Positions 48,201 through 54,956 are shown, counted from the stretch's first letter. The stretch: DNA of 64,000 nt from Archivesica marissinica (GCA_014843695.1 CM026400.1:13781631-13845630), one strand, 5' to 3'. The notes: generated from the letters alone by a model not told the origin. Made by a program: numbers and translations.

Positions 48201-51200
48201 ATTAAGGGACGCGATCACGCGCTTTCTCCCAAAAATTCTGGCCTAGAATGAACCGTAACTAGTAGAACACTGCATAGTGGAGGATGATGTGTGAATGGTA
48301 ACTAGTAGAACACTGCATAGTGGAGGATGATGTGTGAACGGTAACTAGTAGATCACTGCATAGTGGAGGATGATGTGTGAACGGTAACTAGTAGAACACT
48401 GCATAGTGGAGGATGATGTGTGAACGGTAACTAGTAGATCACTGCATAGTGGAGGATGATGTGTGAATGGTAACTAGTAGAACACTGCATAGTGGAGGAT
48501 GAAGTGTGAACGGTAACTAGTAGAACACTGCATAGTGGAGGATGATGTGTGAACGGTAACTAGTATAACACTGCATAGTGGAGGATGATTTGTGAACGGT
48601 AACTAGTAGAACACTGCATAGTGGAGGATGATGTGTGAACGGTAACTAGTAGAACACTGCATAGTGGAGGATGATGTGTGAACGGTAACTAGTAGATCAC
48701 TGCATAGTGGAGGATGATGTGTGAATTACGGATTTAATGAGCACAAATACATGTTAACAACCTTCTTACAACTCGTGACAATCATTTTCAACCTTACTAT
48801 CACCAACAATTTATTTTGTAGTTGAGGGTTACCTACATTGTACGACTTGTCAAGAAGAATACACCGGAAATCTATGTCACCGCTGTGCTAACGGTTACTA
48901 TAGAGACTCGTCAATGCCGTCAAAATGTATCAAATGTGACGGCTGCCACAACGTAAAACCTGGGCTCATTTGTGATCCATTCATAGGTTTGTATTTTGCT
49001 ATTTGGATAGCAGTCCACCTCCGTGGTCGAGTGGTTACGGTCGCTGACTTGTATACCACTGTAACCTATCATCACTGATGGTCACGGGTTCGAGCCCCTC
49101 TCAGGCCGTCTCTCATTTATATGAAAAAGTTGGCAGTTTCTTACGGAGGTTGGTGCACCCAAGTACTGGTTAACCGCTGGAGCCTGCCCAGGAAAGGTGT
49201 TGTTAGGTAAACTGCCCGCCACCGATATAGCCCAAAATGGTGCTGATGCAGGCGTAAAACCCGAAATATAACATAACAGGGTTCATTCTAGATCAGAATT
49301 TTTGGGAAAAGTGAGAAAGCGCGTGATTGCTTCCTTAAATGGTGTTCTTTAATATACTTCTGCAAAATAGGGTTAAAATGCACAGTACAACCATTAAATA
49401 CAACATTTGAATAGAAGGAGTGCTTTATAATGGGCCATTGTATCTTACTAGACAAAATGTAGTTTGAAAATCATAAAAACCAAAAAAACTTATTTTTTTA
49501 ATTTTATTTTTAAAAAATTTTTTTTTTAGGGAGAAGTGGGGTCCCCAGAGGGCGAAGTCAGGGTCCCTAGGGCGACAATTTCGCCCACATCGCCCTCTAG
49601 AATTATCCCTGACATAACATAACTACTTGGAGGGTTTATGCAGGTTGTAATTACCTTGTGCTGACATCCCAGAAGGTATGCCGGGTTTTGGCTGTGTTAA
49701 CCCGTAACCTGCCAATCGCACCTAAAGTCGCTTATGCAAACAACGTAGAGCAAGATCAGATGATACAGAACGTGCCATCTGATCAGGCTCTTATGATGTT
49801 TGCTATTCGGATAGTGGAGCTAAAGCACTCGTCTGAATACGGATCTATGTTGTTTACACATTCCGTCCAATTTATTTGGCAGGTTAAGAGGGTTAACAAT
49901 TACATCATTGACCACATATACGCTGTCATCCCAGCCAACGAGAGTGATTAATATAAGTTGTTAAAACTTGCTTCGCAATAGTTGTAAAATAAATAAAGTA
50001 TAAAACAAACAAACAAAAAAACAATTACATCAGTGATTGTCTTTTACGTTGCTCAAAGCTATAACCGGCAATTCCATTATGTGCTGTACATTCTGTATCC
50101 AATCTTTCATGGAAGTGATCCATGGCATGGCATAGACTTTATCCTCTGTTTCTGATCTGTTGTCAGAGAAGCAATACAGACTTTATCCTATTTTTCTGGT
50201 ATATTGTTAGGAAGGCGGAAAAATTACTTTTATGTTAAATTTATTGTAAATGATCAGTGATGCAGTATATACTTTATCCTGTGATTCTGGTATGTTGCCG
50301 GTGAATCAGAATACAGTCTGTATCCTGTATAATATCTAATAAGTGGTTAGTGAAGCAGAATACAGACTTTATCCTGTATACTATCTAATAAGTGGTCAGT
50401 GAAGCAAAATACAGACTTTATCCTGTATAATATCTAATAAGTGGTCAGTGAAACAGAATACAGACTTTATCCTGTATAATATCTAATAAGTGGTTAGTGA
50501 AGCAGAATACAGACTTTATCCTGTATACTATCTATAAGTGGTCAGTGAAGCAGAATACAGACTTTATCCTGTATACTACCTAATAAGTGGTTAGTGAAAC
50601 AGAATACAGACTTTATCCTGTATACTACCTAATAAGTGGTCAGTGAAACAGAATACAGACTTTATCCTGTATACTACCTAATAAGTGGTTAGTGAAACAG
50701 AATACAGACTTTATCCTGTATACTATATAATAAGTGGTCAGTGAAACAGAATACAGACTTTATCCTGTATACTATATAATAAGTGGTCAGTGAAGCAGAA
50801 TACAGACTTTATCCTGTATACTATATAATAAGTGGTCAGTGAAACAGAATACAGACTTTATCCTGTATACTATCTAATAAGTGGTTAGTGAAACAGAATA
50901 CAGGCTTTATCCTGTATACTATCTATAAGTGGCCGGTGAATCAGAATACAGACTTTATCCTGTATACTATCTAATAAGTGGTTAGTGAAGCAGAATACAG
51001 ACTTTATCCTGTATACTATATAATAAGTGGTCAGTGAAGCAGAATACAGACTTTATCCTGTATACTATCTAATAAGTGGTTAGTGAAGCAGAATACAGAC
51101 TTTATCCTGTATACTATCTATAAGTGGTTAGTGAAACAGAATACAGGCTTTATCCTGTATACTATCTATAAGTGGCCGGTGAATCAGAATACAGACTTTA

Positions 51201-54069
51201 TCCTGTATACTATCTAATAAGTGGTCAGTGAAGCAGAATACAGACTTTATCCTGTATACTATCTATAAGTTGTCAGTGAAGCAGAATACAGACTTTATCC
51301 TGTATACTACCTAATAAGTGGTTAGTGAAACAGAATACAGACTTTATCCTGTATACTATATAATAAGTGGTCAGTGAAACAGAATACAGACTTTATCCTG
51401 TATACTATATAATAAGTGGTCAGTGAAGCAGAATACAGACTTTATCCTGTATACTATATAATAAGTGGTCAGTGAAACAGAATACAGACTTTATCCTGTA
51501 TACTATCTAATAAGTGGTTAGTGAAACAGAATACAGGCTTTATCCTGTATACTATCTATAAGTGGCCGGTGAATCAGAATACAGACTTTATCCTGTATAC
51601 TATCTAATAAGTGGTTAGTGAAGCAGAATACAGACTTTATCCTGTATACTATCTAATAAGTGGTCAGTGAAGCAGAATACAGACTTTATCCTGTATACTA
51701 TCTAATAAGTGGCCGGTGAATCAGAATACAGACTTTATCCTGTATACTATCTAATAAGTGGTCAGTGAAGCAGAATACAGACTTTATCCTGTATACTATC
51801 TATAAGTTGTCAGTGAAGCAGAATACAGACTTTATCCTGTATACTACCTAATAAGTGGTCAGTGAAACAGAATACAGACTTTATCCTGTATACTATCTAA
51901 TAAGTGGTCAGTGCAACAGAATACAGACTTTATCCTATATTTCAGGAAAGTGGTCAGTGAAGCATAATACAGACTTTATCCTATATTTCAGGAAAGTGTT
52001 TGAGTTGTCATTACAACACAACAGGAGATAAATGTGACCGCTGCCTGGATGGATTTGAAGGCGATCCCTTCAACAATGTTCCATGTACAGCCATAGGTAG
52101 TTAATTAATTGTCCATTAATGGATTGTAGATAGTTTCAAATACACGAAGCATGGAGATATTTGTACCTCTGCAGTGTTGCGCTTGTCCAGGACAGGTTCC
52201 ATTGAATTTGCCACTTGATAGCGTTGTCTTGGAATGATTGATTTTTGTGTTATTATCATATGTAACATGGCAACAGTTTCGATATTTTTTTACACTATTT
52301 AACCCATTTCATTCTGGATACATTTAAAGGCTTTTGCAAACAACATAGATCCAGATCAGCTGCAGCGTGACGCTGTGTGCTGATCAGGATCTATGTTGTT
52401 TGCTACATAGCCAAGTGTCCTAGCAAGATCATCTGAATAGCAAACAGCATAGAGCCAGATCAGACGGAACGTTACATGGCGGCTGATCTGGCTCTATGTT
52501 CTTTGCAAGTACTGTTTGAACGGTATCCAGAATGAAATGGGTTAATATCAAAATTTATAACTAATAATCTCTTGAAATTATACAGTAATGTAAAGCGGTG
52601 GGAAAATGTGTCATTTTAATCTAATTTAAACACTTTCTTCCCATTTTTCTGATAAATGTTCAAGTGGCCATATAATACGACAAATAACTATTTATTTATA
52701 GATACAGTTAAAATAATTGACGGTTTCAAGCTCTTTTTTAGTACATATATGTCAAATTCTCAAAATTGGGTCAAATTCTCAAAATTGGCTCTTTAATTGC
52801 GAAACAAGTTCTTGCAACTTATAATAATCACTCTCGAACCTCATTCATGATAGAATCCATCGCCACGAGGGAGAGAGAACGTGGAATTTATATGCCTTGC
52901 CTAAGGGCACAATCGTAATGGCGCAAACAGGGCTCAAACTCCGGACCTTTCTGAAGCGACCGCGCTGCCACTACGCTATCACGACTTCCACTGACTTTGA
53001 TTAGCTAAGTGGTAGCACACTGGCTTCTCACCAATGCAATCCGGGTTCGATCCTCGCACCACGAAATATGTGAGCTGGTACTGCGTTCTCAATAAATAAT
53101 TTTCCGTATAGATGTGTAGTGTTTCTGACAAGTGAAAGTTTAGTCCTGTTTGACGCCAAATAACGGAAGTTGTGTTTGTGCATGTGTTCGATCATACAAA
53201 TGTATTTTAGCTCGATTATGTAACAAGTCTTTACAACCGTAGTTCAATCGCTCAATTACCCTCTTCGCAGTGGTAGCGTGATCGCATCGGGTGCGAAAGG
53301 CCTGGCGTTTGAGCCCCGATGGAGCCGTTACGATTTTGCTCATAGGCAAGGCATTTAAATTCAATGTTGCCTCTTCTTTCCCTCGTGGCGATGGAATCCG
53401 TCAGGAATGAGGTTCATCAGGAATGAGGTCTCGGGAGTGATTAATATAAGAACTTGTTTCGCAATTGAGTGAAATCGCTCTAAATACTACCTCATTCCTG
53501 ATGGTATCCATCGCTACGAGGGAGAGAGACGAGGCAACGTGTAATTAAGTGTCTTGCCTAAGGACATCACCACCGTGGTTCTGATGGGTCTCAAACTCGC
53601 AACCTCTCAAAAGCCTTGTATCCACAATGGAGTCTCCATATGTGAATCCTAACTCCACAGAAGTTCCGAAGTCATTGTCGTATAAACCCTGTTTTCTATA
53701 AACGTGGCACTTTTCGTCATATGCCCACAGACTCATTTTTATCAATGTATTCACATTATTCATCTCATTGCAGCTGAAGATAAGAGATTCAAGCCTCCAC
53801 CATCAGGAATCATTGCAGCCGTCGTTGTTTCAACAATCCTTCTCCTTTCGGGAATCGTTGGCTTCATCGTTTATAAACGGATGCACAACTTTCCCAAAAG
53901 CAAACCATTCTGGACCGTGGAGTTTAAGGAGGACCATGACGACGTTAACTTTAGTTCGATTCCTGGCGAGGAGGGCGACAGACAGCACGATGATATGGCG
54001 TTTTACAAGTCGCAATCAGCGGGAAGGAGCAAGCTACCACCGTACTCTCAGTTGAGGGAAGACGTATGA
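30212..54069 (+). CDS. MEGF9-like: MEGF9-like type I membrane protein with Kunitz, FN3 and laminin-EGF domains (whole gene, eight exons)
   Basis: Exons: 30212-30278, 42306-42467, 42961-43476, 44630-44800, 46271-46480, 48822-48986, 51992-52096 and 53774-54069. All seven junctions have AG/GT sites in phase 1, and the total of 1692 bases is an exact 564 codons (563 residues plus stop). In order the protein has a signal peptide, a Kunitz domain, an FN3 domain interrupted by a low-complexity N-glycosylation-rich insert, laminin-type EGF repeats, a transmembrane helix and a tail of about 65 residues. The tail motif PFWTVEFKED...NFSS and the laminin-EGF plus TM layout resemble vertebrate MEGF9; I do not know the Kunitz and FN3 parts from vertebrate MEGF9. 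A cell-surface or matrix-adhesion role is inferred. Introns are swollen by transposons and minisatellites. The model was built by eye from splice consensus and phase; extra exons in the 12-kb first intron cannot be excluded. Confidence 0.8.
30955..31160 (+). mobile_element. tRNA-derived SINE, family A
   Basis: CGCCTCCATGGTTGAGTGGT head, box-B-like GGGTTCGAGCCCC, body up to GGTAAACTGCCCGC, lacking the last part of the family. It is inserted inside the MULE. Confidence 0.8.
31161..31475. repeat. Direct duplication within the MULE
   Basis: A segment of about 85 bases beginning CATACATACAATTAAGC and containing TGGAACCCCTCTA at about 31180-31255 is repeated with few changes at about 31396-31467. 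The bases in between are unrelated and non-coding. Confidence 0.75.
31488..33195 (-). pseudogene. MULE-type DDE transposase pseudogene
   Basis: Minus-strand fragments in order: 33195-32878; 32871-32536 (same frame, separated by one stop at about 32875); 32572-32129; and 32162-31488, in shifted frames. The first carries a basic N-terminal region (WDASKGTSPKTIYHL). The third has MYTDDQISDI, then GVDKTFN (first Asp) and IGSDDERALVRAI (second Asp), followed by the Cys/His motif ILCTRHLQQN. The last has NNNCESINQVLK (Glu). These are the hallmarks of MULE transposases, including the typical C/H motif between the second Asp and Glu. The C-terminus is basic. At least one stop and two frameshifts make it inactive, though decay is modest. 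Confidence 0.8.
33907..35947 (+). mobile_element. CR1-like LINE fragment inserted in the MULE right TIR
   Basis: Coding from about 34005 to 35698. The first frame covers the start of the RT domain (SKGPDMIPNLVLK, DWKNAFVSPVFKKGD, NYRPVSLTC, LDFSKAFDTVPH and SGVPQG). A one-base frameshift near 34760 leads to the second frame with LGPLLFLCHINYLPE, the catalytic VRLFADDCLLYR, PYLGVTIAEDLKWSSH, the thumb, and the C-terminal IIDWNKLDDSV. No endonuclease is present, so it is 5'-truncated. The layout fits the CR1/L2 part of the Jockey superfamily. MULE TIR fragments (TTTTCCGGTAAAT) lie on both sides, showing insertion into the TIR with local rearrangement. Confidence 0.85.
36007..37497. other. No gene recognised (intron 1 of the MEGF9-like gene)
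   Basis: About 1.5 kb of non-repetitive AT-rich intronic sequence. A short open frame at 36411-36605 has no recognisable domain and no flanking splice sites in phase 1. Confidence 0.4.
37498..37731. mobile_element. TTAA-flanked MITE (piggyBac-like), family 1
   Basis: It begins TTAACCCATTCAACACCA and ends with the inverse TGGTGTTGAAAGAGTTAA. Inside is a strong hairpin: AAGTGTAGATCCTGATGAG pairs with the sequence up to CTCATCTGGATCTACACTT, around GACGGCTCGTCACGAGCC. TTAA target sites and CCC-starting ends are typical of piggyBac-type elements; no transposase is present. Confidence 0.8.
37930..38221 (-). mobile_element. hAT-like MITE
   Basis: Starts AGGGTTCATTCTAGGTCAG and ends CTCTAGAATGATCCCTG, with the full family body between (TTGGGAGAAGTGAGAAAGC, GGGCCAGTGTATCTTACTAG, GGGGCCCCCAGAGGGCGAAG). 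No clear target duplication. Confidence 0.85.
38293..38369 (-). mobile_element. hAT-like MITE, terminal fragment
   Basis: Only the last part of the family remains (TTAGGGAAAAGTGGGGCCCC to CTAGAATGATCCCTG). The preceding bases (CCCATCTTGTTACATTCTAA) match the loop of the foldback element at about 29120. Confidence 0.75.
38641..38864. mobile_element. TTAA-flanked MITE, family 1
   Basis: TTAACCCATTCAACACCA at the left end, TGGTGTTGAAAGGGTTAA at the right, and an internal ATGAGCCGGCTCAT hairpin. Its right half is part of a local inverted duplication (38757-39296). Confidence 0.8.
38757..39296. repeat. Local inverted duplication including a MITE end
   Basis: 38757-38958 is nearly the reverse complement of 39092-39296, around a spacer of about 130 bases. 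The repeated segment contains the right half of a TTAA MITE plus about 95 bases of flanking sequence (CATGGCTAGCCGGGCTACAA), so flanking DNA was copied with the element. A further MITE end (GTGTTGAAAGGGTTAA) lies in the spacer. Confidence 0.8.
39344..39773. repeat. 86-bp tandem repeat, five near-identical copies
   Basis: Each unit begins AAAAAGCACTTTTTCTTCAC and ends GATATATACGCATAAT. I see no differences between copies by eye, so the expansion is recent or homogenised. Intron 1 of the MEGF9-like gene. Confidence 0.95.
39966..40178 (+). mobile_element. tRNA-derived SINE, family B
   Basis: Forward copy: head GTCATGATAGCGCCGTGG, CAGGTGCGAAAGGC, box-B-like GATCGAGCCCCCAC, body TTAGGCAAGGCATTTAAA and TGATGGATTCCATCAGGAAT, tail AACTTGTTTCGCAATCGAGC. 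Confidence 0.8.
40293..40512 (-). mobile_element. tRNA-derived SINE, family B variant
   Basis: Reverse copy with a different middle (AAGGACACCACCACCGTGGT, then GGTGCTCGAACTCACAAC), also seen at about 53560. It shares the tail (GCTCGATTGCGAAACAAAT) with family B, so a related subfamily. It forms a tail-to-tail pair with the copy at 39966. Confidence 0.75.
40570..40855 (+). mobile_element. hAT-like MITE, diverged copy
   Basis: CAGGGATCATTCTAGAGGGC start, GGGGCCCCACTTTTTCCT, then AAGATACATTGACTCATTAT, ending at TGACCTAGAATT where the terminal CCCTG is lost. Confidence 0.8.
40900..41140. mobile_element. TTAA-flanked MITE, family 1 (complete)
   Basis: TTAACCCTTTCAACACCA at the left end, GGTGTTGAATGGGTTAA at the right, and an internal hairpin with GAGCCGGCTCATGACGAGCC. 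It has the opposite internal orientation to the copy at 37498, to which it is otherwise closely similar. Confidence 0.85.
41239..41522 (+). mobile_element. hAT-like MITE (complete reference copy)
   Basis: Ends CAGGGATCATTCTAG and CTAGAATGAACCCTG are imperfect inverse complements. Flanked by ATATAT on both sides, which may be a short target duplication but is low-complexity. The 284-base length and body define the family in this window. Confidence 0.85.
41577..42205. other. Intronic sequence, possibly an old interspersed repeat
   Basis: It includes AAAAGCGCTTTACAGCC at about 41610 and, further on, AAGGTGTGTCTTCAAAGCC. The texture is of an old interspersed element, but I cannot place it and see no second copy in the window. 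No exon with phase-1 splice sites is apparent. Confidence 0.3.
42306..42467 (+). CDS. MEGF9-like exon 2: Kunitz/BPTI domain
   Basis: TTTTACAG|AT acceptor and TGCAAAG|GTACC donor, phase 1 at both ends (54 codons). All six Kunitz cysteines are present: LC, GVC, EEC, GGC, EEC and SKC. Signatures WYYDATVEEC and FIYGGCGGNDNRF are canonical. The residue after the second cysteine (P1) is Ile rather than Lys or Arg, so trypsin inhibition is unlikely; the domain may bind another protease or be structural. Confidence 0.9.
42605..42909 (-). mobile_element. SINE family B next to a hAT-like MITE remnant
   Basis: 42605-42834 is a reverse family-B SINE (GCTCGATTGCGAAACAAG tail, GCCTTGCCTAAGGGCACAAT, box-B-like GGGGCTCGAACTCC). 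42838-42909 is a degraded MITE end (GCCCCCAGGGGGCGAAATCA to GAATGAGCCCTGG). Both lie in intron 2, the MITE remnant just 50 bases before the next exon. Confidence 0.75.
42961..43476 (+). CDS. MEGF9-like exon 3: first half of FN3 plus low-complexity insert
   Basis: TTTTTCAG|AA acceptor and CTACAG|GTAAG donor, phase 1 to phase 1 (172 codons). It opens with FN3 strands A-C (PPQNVTVAF, SRVYMYWYPPVNY), then about 100 residues rich in Ser, Thr, Asn and Gly with several N-glycosylation sequons, then HYVITVQLATG. The insert sits between strands of one FN3 domain, which is completed by the next exon. Mucin-like glycosylation is inferred. Confidence 0.8.
43545..43819 (+). mobile_element. tRNA-derived SINE, family E
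   Basis: tRNA-like head GGTGACAGAGCGGTTATGGT, box-B-like GGTTTGAATCCAAC, and a 3' part ending GCGCGACTTTAAACCCCAAA then ACAAACA, as in other molluscan SINEs. A head-only relative lies at about 44874 (CCGTAGCCAAGTGGTTATTG). Intron 3. Confidence 0.65.
43905..44500. repeat. 26-bp minisatellite with a 12-bp palindrome
   Basis: About 22 units of TGAAATATCATGCATGATTT plus TCTATC or TCCAAC. Each contains the perfect palindrome ATCATGCATGAT, so the array has a self-complementary dodecamer every 26 bases. It ends about 130 bases before the exon at 44630. Confidence 0.95.
44630..44800 (+). CDS. MEGF9-like exon 4: second half of FN3
   Basis: TTTATAG|GG acceptor and AAAGCTA|GTGAGT donor, phase 1 at both ends (57 codons). 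ENITVAEDAREKDITGLQSS then TEYRITISAVYLTNS is the E-F-G part of an FN3 domain with the conserved L-x-x-x-T-x-Y core. It continues directly from ATG at the end of exon 3. Confidence 0.8.
45046..45560. repeat. 15-bp minisatellite derived from a SINE tRNA head
   Basis: About 33 units of GTGGTAGCGCACGCG or GTGGTAGCGCACGCA. The left edge reads GGAAGTCATGGTAGCGCAGT, the start of the family-B SINE (compare GAAGTCATGATAGCGC at 39966), so the A-box region of the tRNA-derived promoter has been tandemly amplified. Long open frames in all phases are artefacts of the 15-base period. Confidence 0.95.
45562..45735 (-). mobile_element. hAT-like MITE, partial
   Basis: TTTTTGGGAGAAGTGAGAAA to GCCAGTGTATCTTACGATAC is the first half of the reversed family. 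The rest is absent. It directly follows the 15-bp array. Confidence 0.75.
45832..46070 (+). mobile_element. tRNA-derived SINE, family C (near full length)
   Basis: Head GTGCAGTGGTTAGCACGCTC, box-B-like GTGTTCGATCCTCAG, body GATGGTACGGTGGTCGTTAG, and tail CGAGAGTGATTAATATAAAT then AACTTGTTTCGCAATCGTAA. Confidence 0.8.
46271..46480 (+). CDS. MEGF9-like exon 5: laminin-type EGF repeats
   Basis: TTTGCAG|CC acceptor and CATTTCA|GTAAGT donor, phase 1 to phase 1 (70 codons). NCHCNEFGTLDGAKKC, then WCECKPGHAGLFCEFCAHGF, then CHTCPC is one whole laminin-EGF repeat and the start of the next. The donor bases are the first unit of the 43-bp minisatellite that fills the next intron. Confidence 0.85.
46477..48200 (+). 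repeat. 43-bp minisatellite beginning at the exon 5 splice donor
   Basis: Units start GTAAGTCATCTGTTTGATGG and end TTTGTAACAGCATCA, so every unit junction reads TCA|GTAAGT, the same as the genuine donor at 46480. About 35 units, with TATG expansions inside; the largest is a TATG run at 46962-47172. Units with GTATGT or GCAGGT replace the donor-like core in parts of the array. Confidence 0.95.
46962..47172. repeat. (TATG)n microsatellite inside the 43-bp array
   Basis: About 50 copies of TATG with a few slips (TTGTATG, TAGTTG). It grew from the short GTATGTATGT present in normal 43-bp units. Confidence 0.98.
48202..48257 (+). mobile_element. hAT-like MITE, 3' end fragment
   Basis: AAGGGACGCGATCACGCGCT to CTGGCCTAGAATGAACCG matches the family end. 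It lies exactly between two unrelated minisatellites, replacing the end of a 43-bp unit. Confidence 0.8.
48258..48726. repeat. Second 43-bp minisatellite, 11 units
   Basis: Units with GGTAACTAGTAGAACACTGC and ATAGTGGAGGATGATGTGTG, unrelated to the preceding array. The first unit overlaps the end of the MITE fragment (GAACCGTAACTAG), so the array may have been seeded at that junction. Confidence 0.95.
48822..48986 (+). CDS. MEGF9-like exon 6: laminin-type EGF repeat
   Basis: TATTTTGTAG|TT acceptor and TTCATAG|GTTTGT donor, phase 1 to phase 1 (55 codons). CTTCQEEYTGNLCHRCANGY, then the paired cysteines CIKCDGC, fit a laminin-EGF second half followed by the start of the next repeat. The donor (GTTTGT) is weaker than others in the gene. 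Confidence 0.8.
49011..49270 (+). mobile_element. tRNA-derived SINE, family A (full length)
   Basis: GTCCACCTCCGTGGTCGAGT to GATGCAGGCGTAAAACCCGA, the most complete family-A copy here, 25 bases after exon 6 in intron 6. Box-A-like TGGTCGAGTGG and box-B-like GGGTTCGAGCCCC are intact. Confidence 0.9.
49277..49611 (-). mobile_element. hAT-like MITE (complete)
   Basis: CAGGGTTCATTCTAG start and CTAGAATTATCCCTG end, flanked by ACATAA on both sides (6-bp match). That is shorter than the 8 bp expected for hAT, so the superfamily is not certain. It inserted at the end of the family-A SINE. Confidence 0.85.
49697..49896. mobile_element. TTAA-flanked MITE, family 2
   Basis: Ends TTAACCCGTAACCTGCCAA and TTGGCAGGTTAAGAGGGTTAA are inverse. 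Inside, GAGCAAGATCAGATG pairs with CATCTGATCAGGCTC, a hairpin like that of the element at 52299, so the two are related. Confidence 0.7.
49920..50012 (+). mobile_element. SINE family C tail
   Basis: TGTCATCCCAGCCAACGAGA, GAGTGATTAATATAAGTTGT and AACTTGCTTCGCAATAGT: only the 3' end of the family remains. Confidence 0.7.
50140..51990 (+). repeat. 49-bp minisatellite ending at the exon 7 splice acceptor
   Basis: About 34 regular units from about 50290, with looser units from 50140: CAGACTTTATCCTGTATACT then ATCTAATAAGTGGTCAGTGA. The final units read CTTTATCCTATATTTCAG|GAAAGTG, which is the genuine acceptor of exon 7, and the preceding unit has the same TATATTTCAGGAAAGTGG. A stretch near 50680-50990 recurs at about 51310-51620, a higher-order duplication. 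Confidence 0.95.
51992..52096 (+). CDS. MEGF9-like exon 7: laminin-type EGF repeat
   Basis: TATTTCAG|GA acceptor and GCCATAG|GTAGTT donor, phase 1 to phase 1 (35 codons). GKCLSCHYNTTGDKCDRCLD then GFEGDPFNNVPC is the conserved core of a laminin-EGF repeat. The first seven exon bases also occur in the last minisatellite unit upstream. Confidence 0.85.
52299..52545. mobile_element. TTAA-flanked MITE with two hairpins, family 3
   Basis: Starts TTAACCCATTTCATTCTGGA and ends with the inverse TCCAGAATGAAATGGGTTAA. Two strong internal hairpins, one around GATCCAGATCAGCTGCAGCG and one around GAGCCAGATCAGACGGAACG. Intron 7. Confidence 0.85.
52785..53640. mobile_element. Cluster of four SINE copies
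   Basis: 52790-52990 family B, reverse (TTGCGAAACAAGTTCTTGCA to GCTATCACGACTTCC). 52995-53090 family-C head, forward (GTGGTAGCACACTGGCTTCT, GGGTTCGATCCTCG). 53235-53470 family B, forward (CGCAGTGGTAGCGTGATCGC, with GAGGTTCATCAGGAAT duplicated). 53471-53640 family-B variant, reverse (GGACATCACCACCGTGGTTC). All lie in intron 7, ahead of the last exon. Confidence 0.75.
53774..54069 (+). CDS. MEGF9-like exon 8: transmembrane helix and cytoplasmic tail
   Basis: CTCATTGCAG|CT acceptor, phase 1, open to the TGA at 54067-54069 (98 codons). After AEDKRFKPPPSG comes the hydrophobic IIAAVVVSTILLLSGIVGFI, then the stop-transfer YKRMHN, then KPFWTVEFKEDHDDVNFSS, which resembles the juxtamembrane tail of MEGF9. 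The remainder is polar with DDMAFYKSQ and a final PPYSQLREDV; possible phosphorylation or PDZ-type binding (C-terminal EDV) is speculation. Confidence 0.85.
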
Positions 54070-54294
54070 AATCAGCGAACATGTTTAGGAGGAAGTTTAG
54101 ATCCACGTGTTGTATTCATATTCTACCGCTATAAGGGGAAGATTTATGAATGCAGCTATGTAATTTAAGCTTACCTCCGCAAGCTAGACCTCCAAAATAG
54201 GAAGATGTATATTAAAGGCATACAAGGGAGAAGTTTAAGGCCTACGTAGGAGAAGTTTATAGTTTACAGTGCAACTCCTCAAATCCAAACCAGA
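54070..54294. other. Likely 3' UTR of the MEGF9-like gene
   Basis: Follows the stop codon. No canonical AATAAA is seen near by; ATTAAA at about 54211 is the best candidate poly-A signal. Confidence 0.35.
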
Positions 54295-54625
54295 CGATTT
54301 TCCCTGTCCTGATATTTTCCCTGTCCTAATATTTTCCCTGTCCTGATATTTTCCCTGTCCTGATATTTTCATATTTTCCCTGTCCTAATATTTTCCCTGT
54401 CCTGATATTTTCATATTTTCCCTGTCCTAATATTTTCCCTGTCCTGATATTTTTACTATCCTGATATTTTCCCTGTTGTCCTAATATTTTCCCTGTTCTG
54501 ATATTTTCCGTCCTAATATTTTCCCCTGTCCTGATATTTTCCCTGTTGTCCTAATATTTTCCCTGTTGTCCTAATATTTTCCATGTCCTGATATTTTCCC
54601 TGCTGTCCTGATATTTTTCCTTTAT
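54295..54625. repeat. Minisatellite of about 17 bp
   Basis: Irregular array of GATATTTTCCCTGTCCT and AATATTTTCCCTGTCCT, with three-base CTGTTGTCC variants. It may lie in the 3' UTR. Confidence 0.9.
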
Positions 54626-54956
54626 TCATGGAAAAGAAGTTTAGTTAATTGGATAATTGACAGTCATCGGAAACTTCATAAACATTCAAATATTGAGTGT
54701 CAAACAAAATATGATTTGTCAAAGCATTTGCCCAACTGGGCTGCCAGCAGGAAACCCATGCTTGTCCGGCAGTCATTAGCACTTGTCCCGGGCCGCACGT
54801 CAATGGATTTATCTATGCTGATGTATATACATATATTATTAGTGGTATTGCTTGGTGTAACTGAAATTTGTTCAAAGCTTCATCCACCTGCACCCCATCC
54901 CCCTAAAATACCCCTCTCAAAGCCGAACTTATCTAGTCTGTCTAGAGGGGTTTCAT
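54626..54956. other. No gene recognised
   Basis: About 330 bases downstream of the MEGF9-like gene with no recognisable coding or repeat content. Confidence 0.4.

Noticed and set aside
49011..49110. Possible genuine tRNA gene (Leu or Ser type)
   Set aside because: A- and B-box-like motifs are present but the sequence continues into a SINE body repeated at several loci; no clean cloverleaf or terminator.
49658..49951. 97-codon open frame in intron 6
   Set aside because: Almost all of it is a TTAA MITE with internal hairpin plus a SINE tail.
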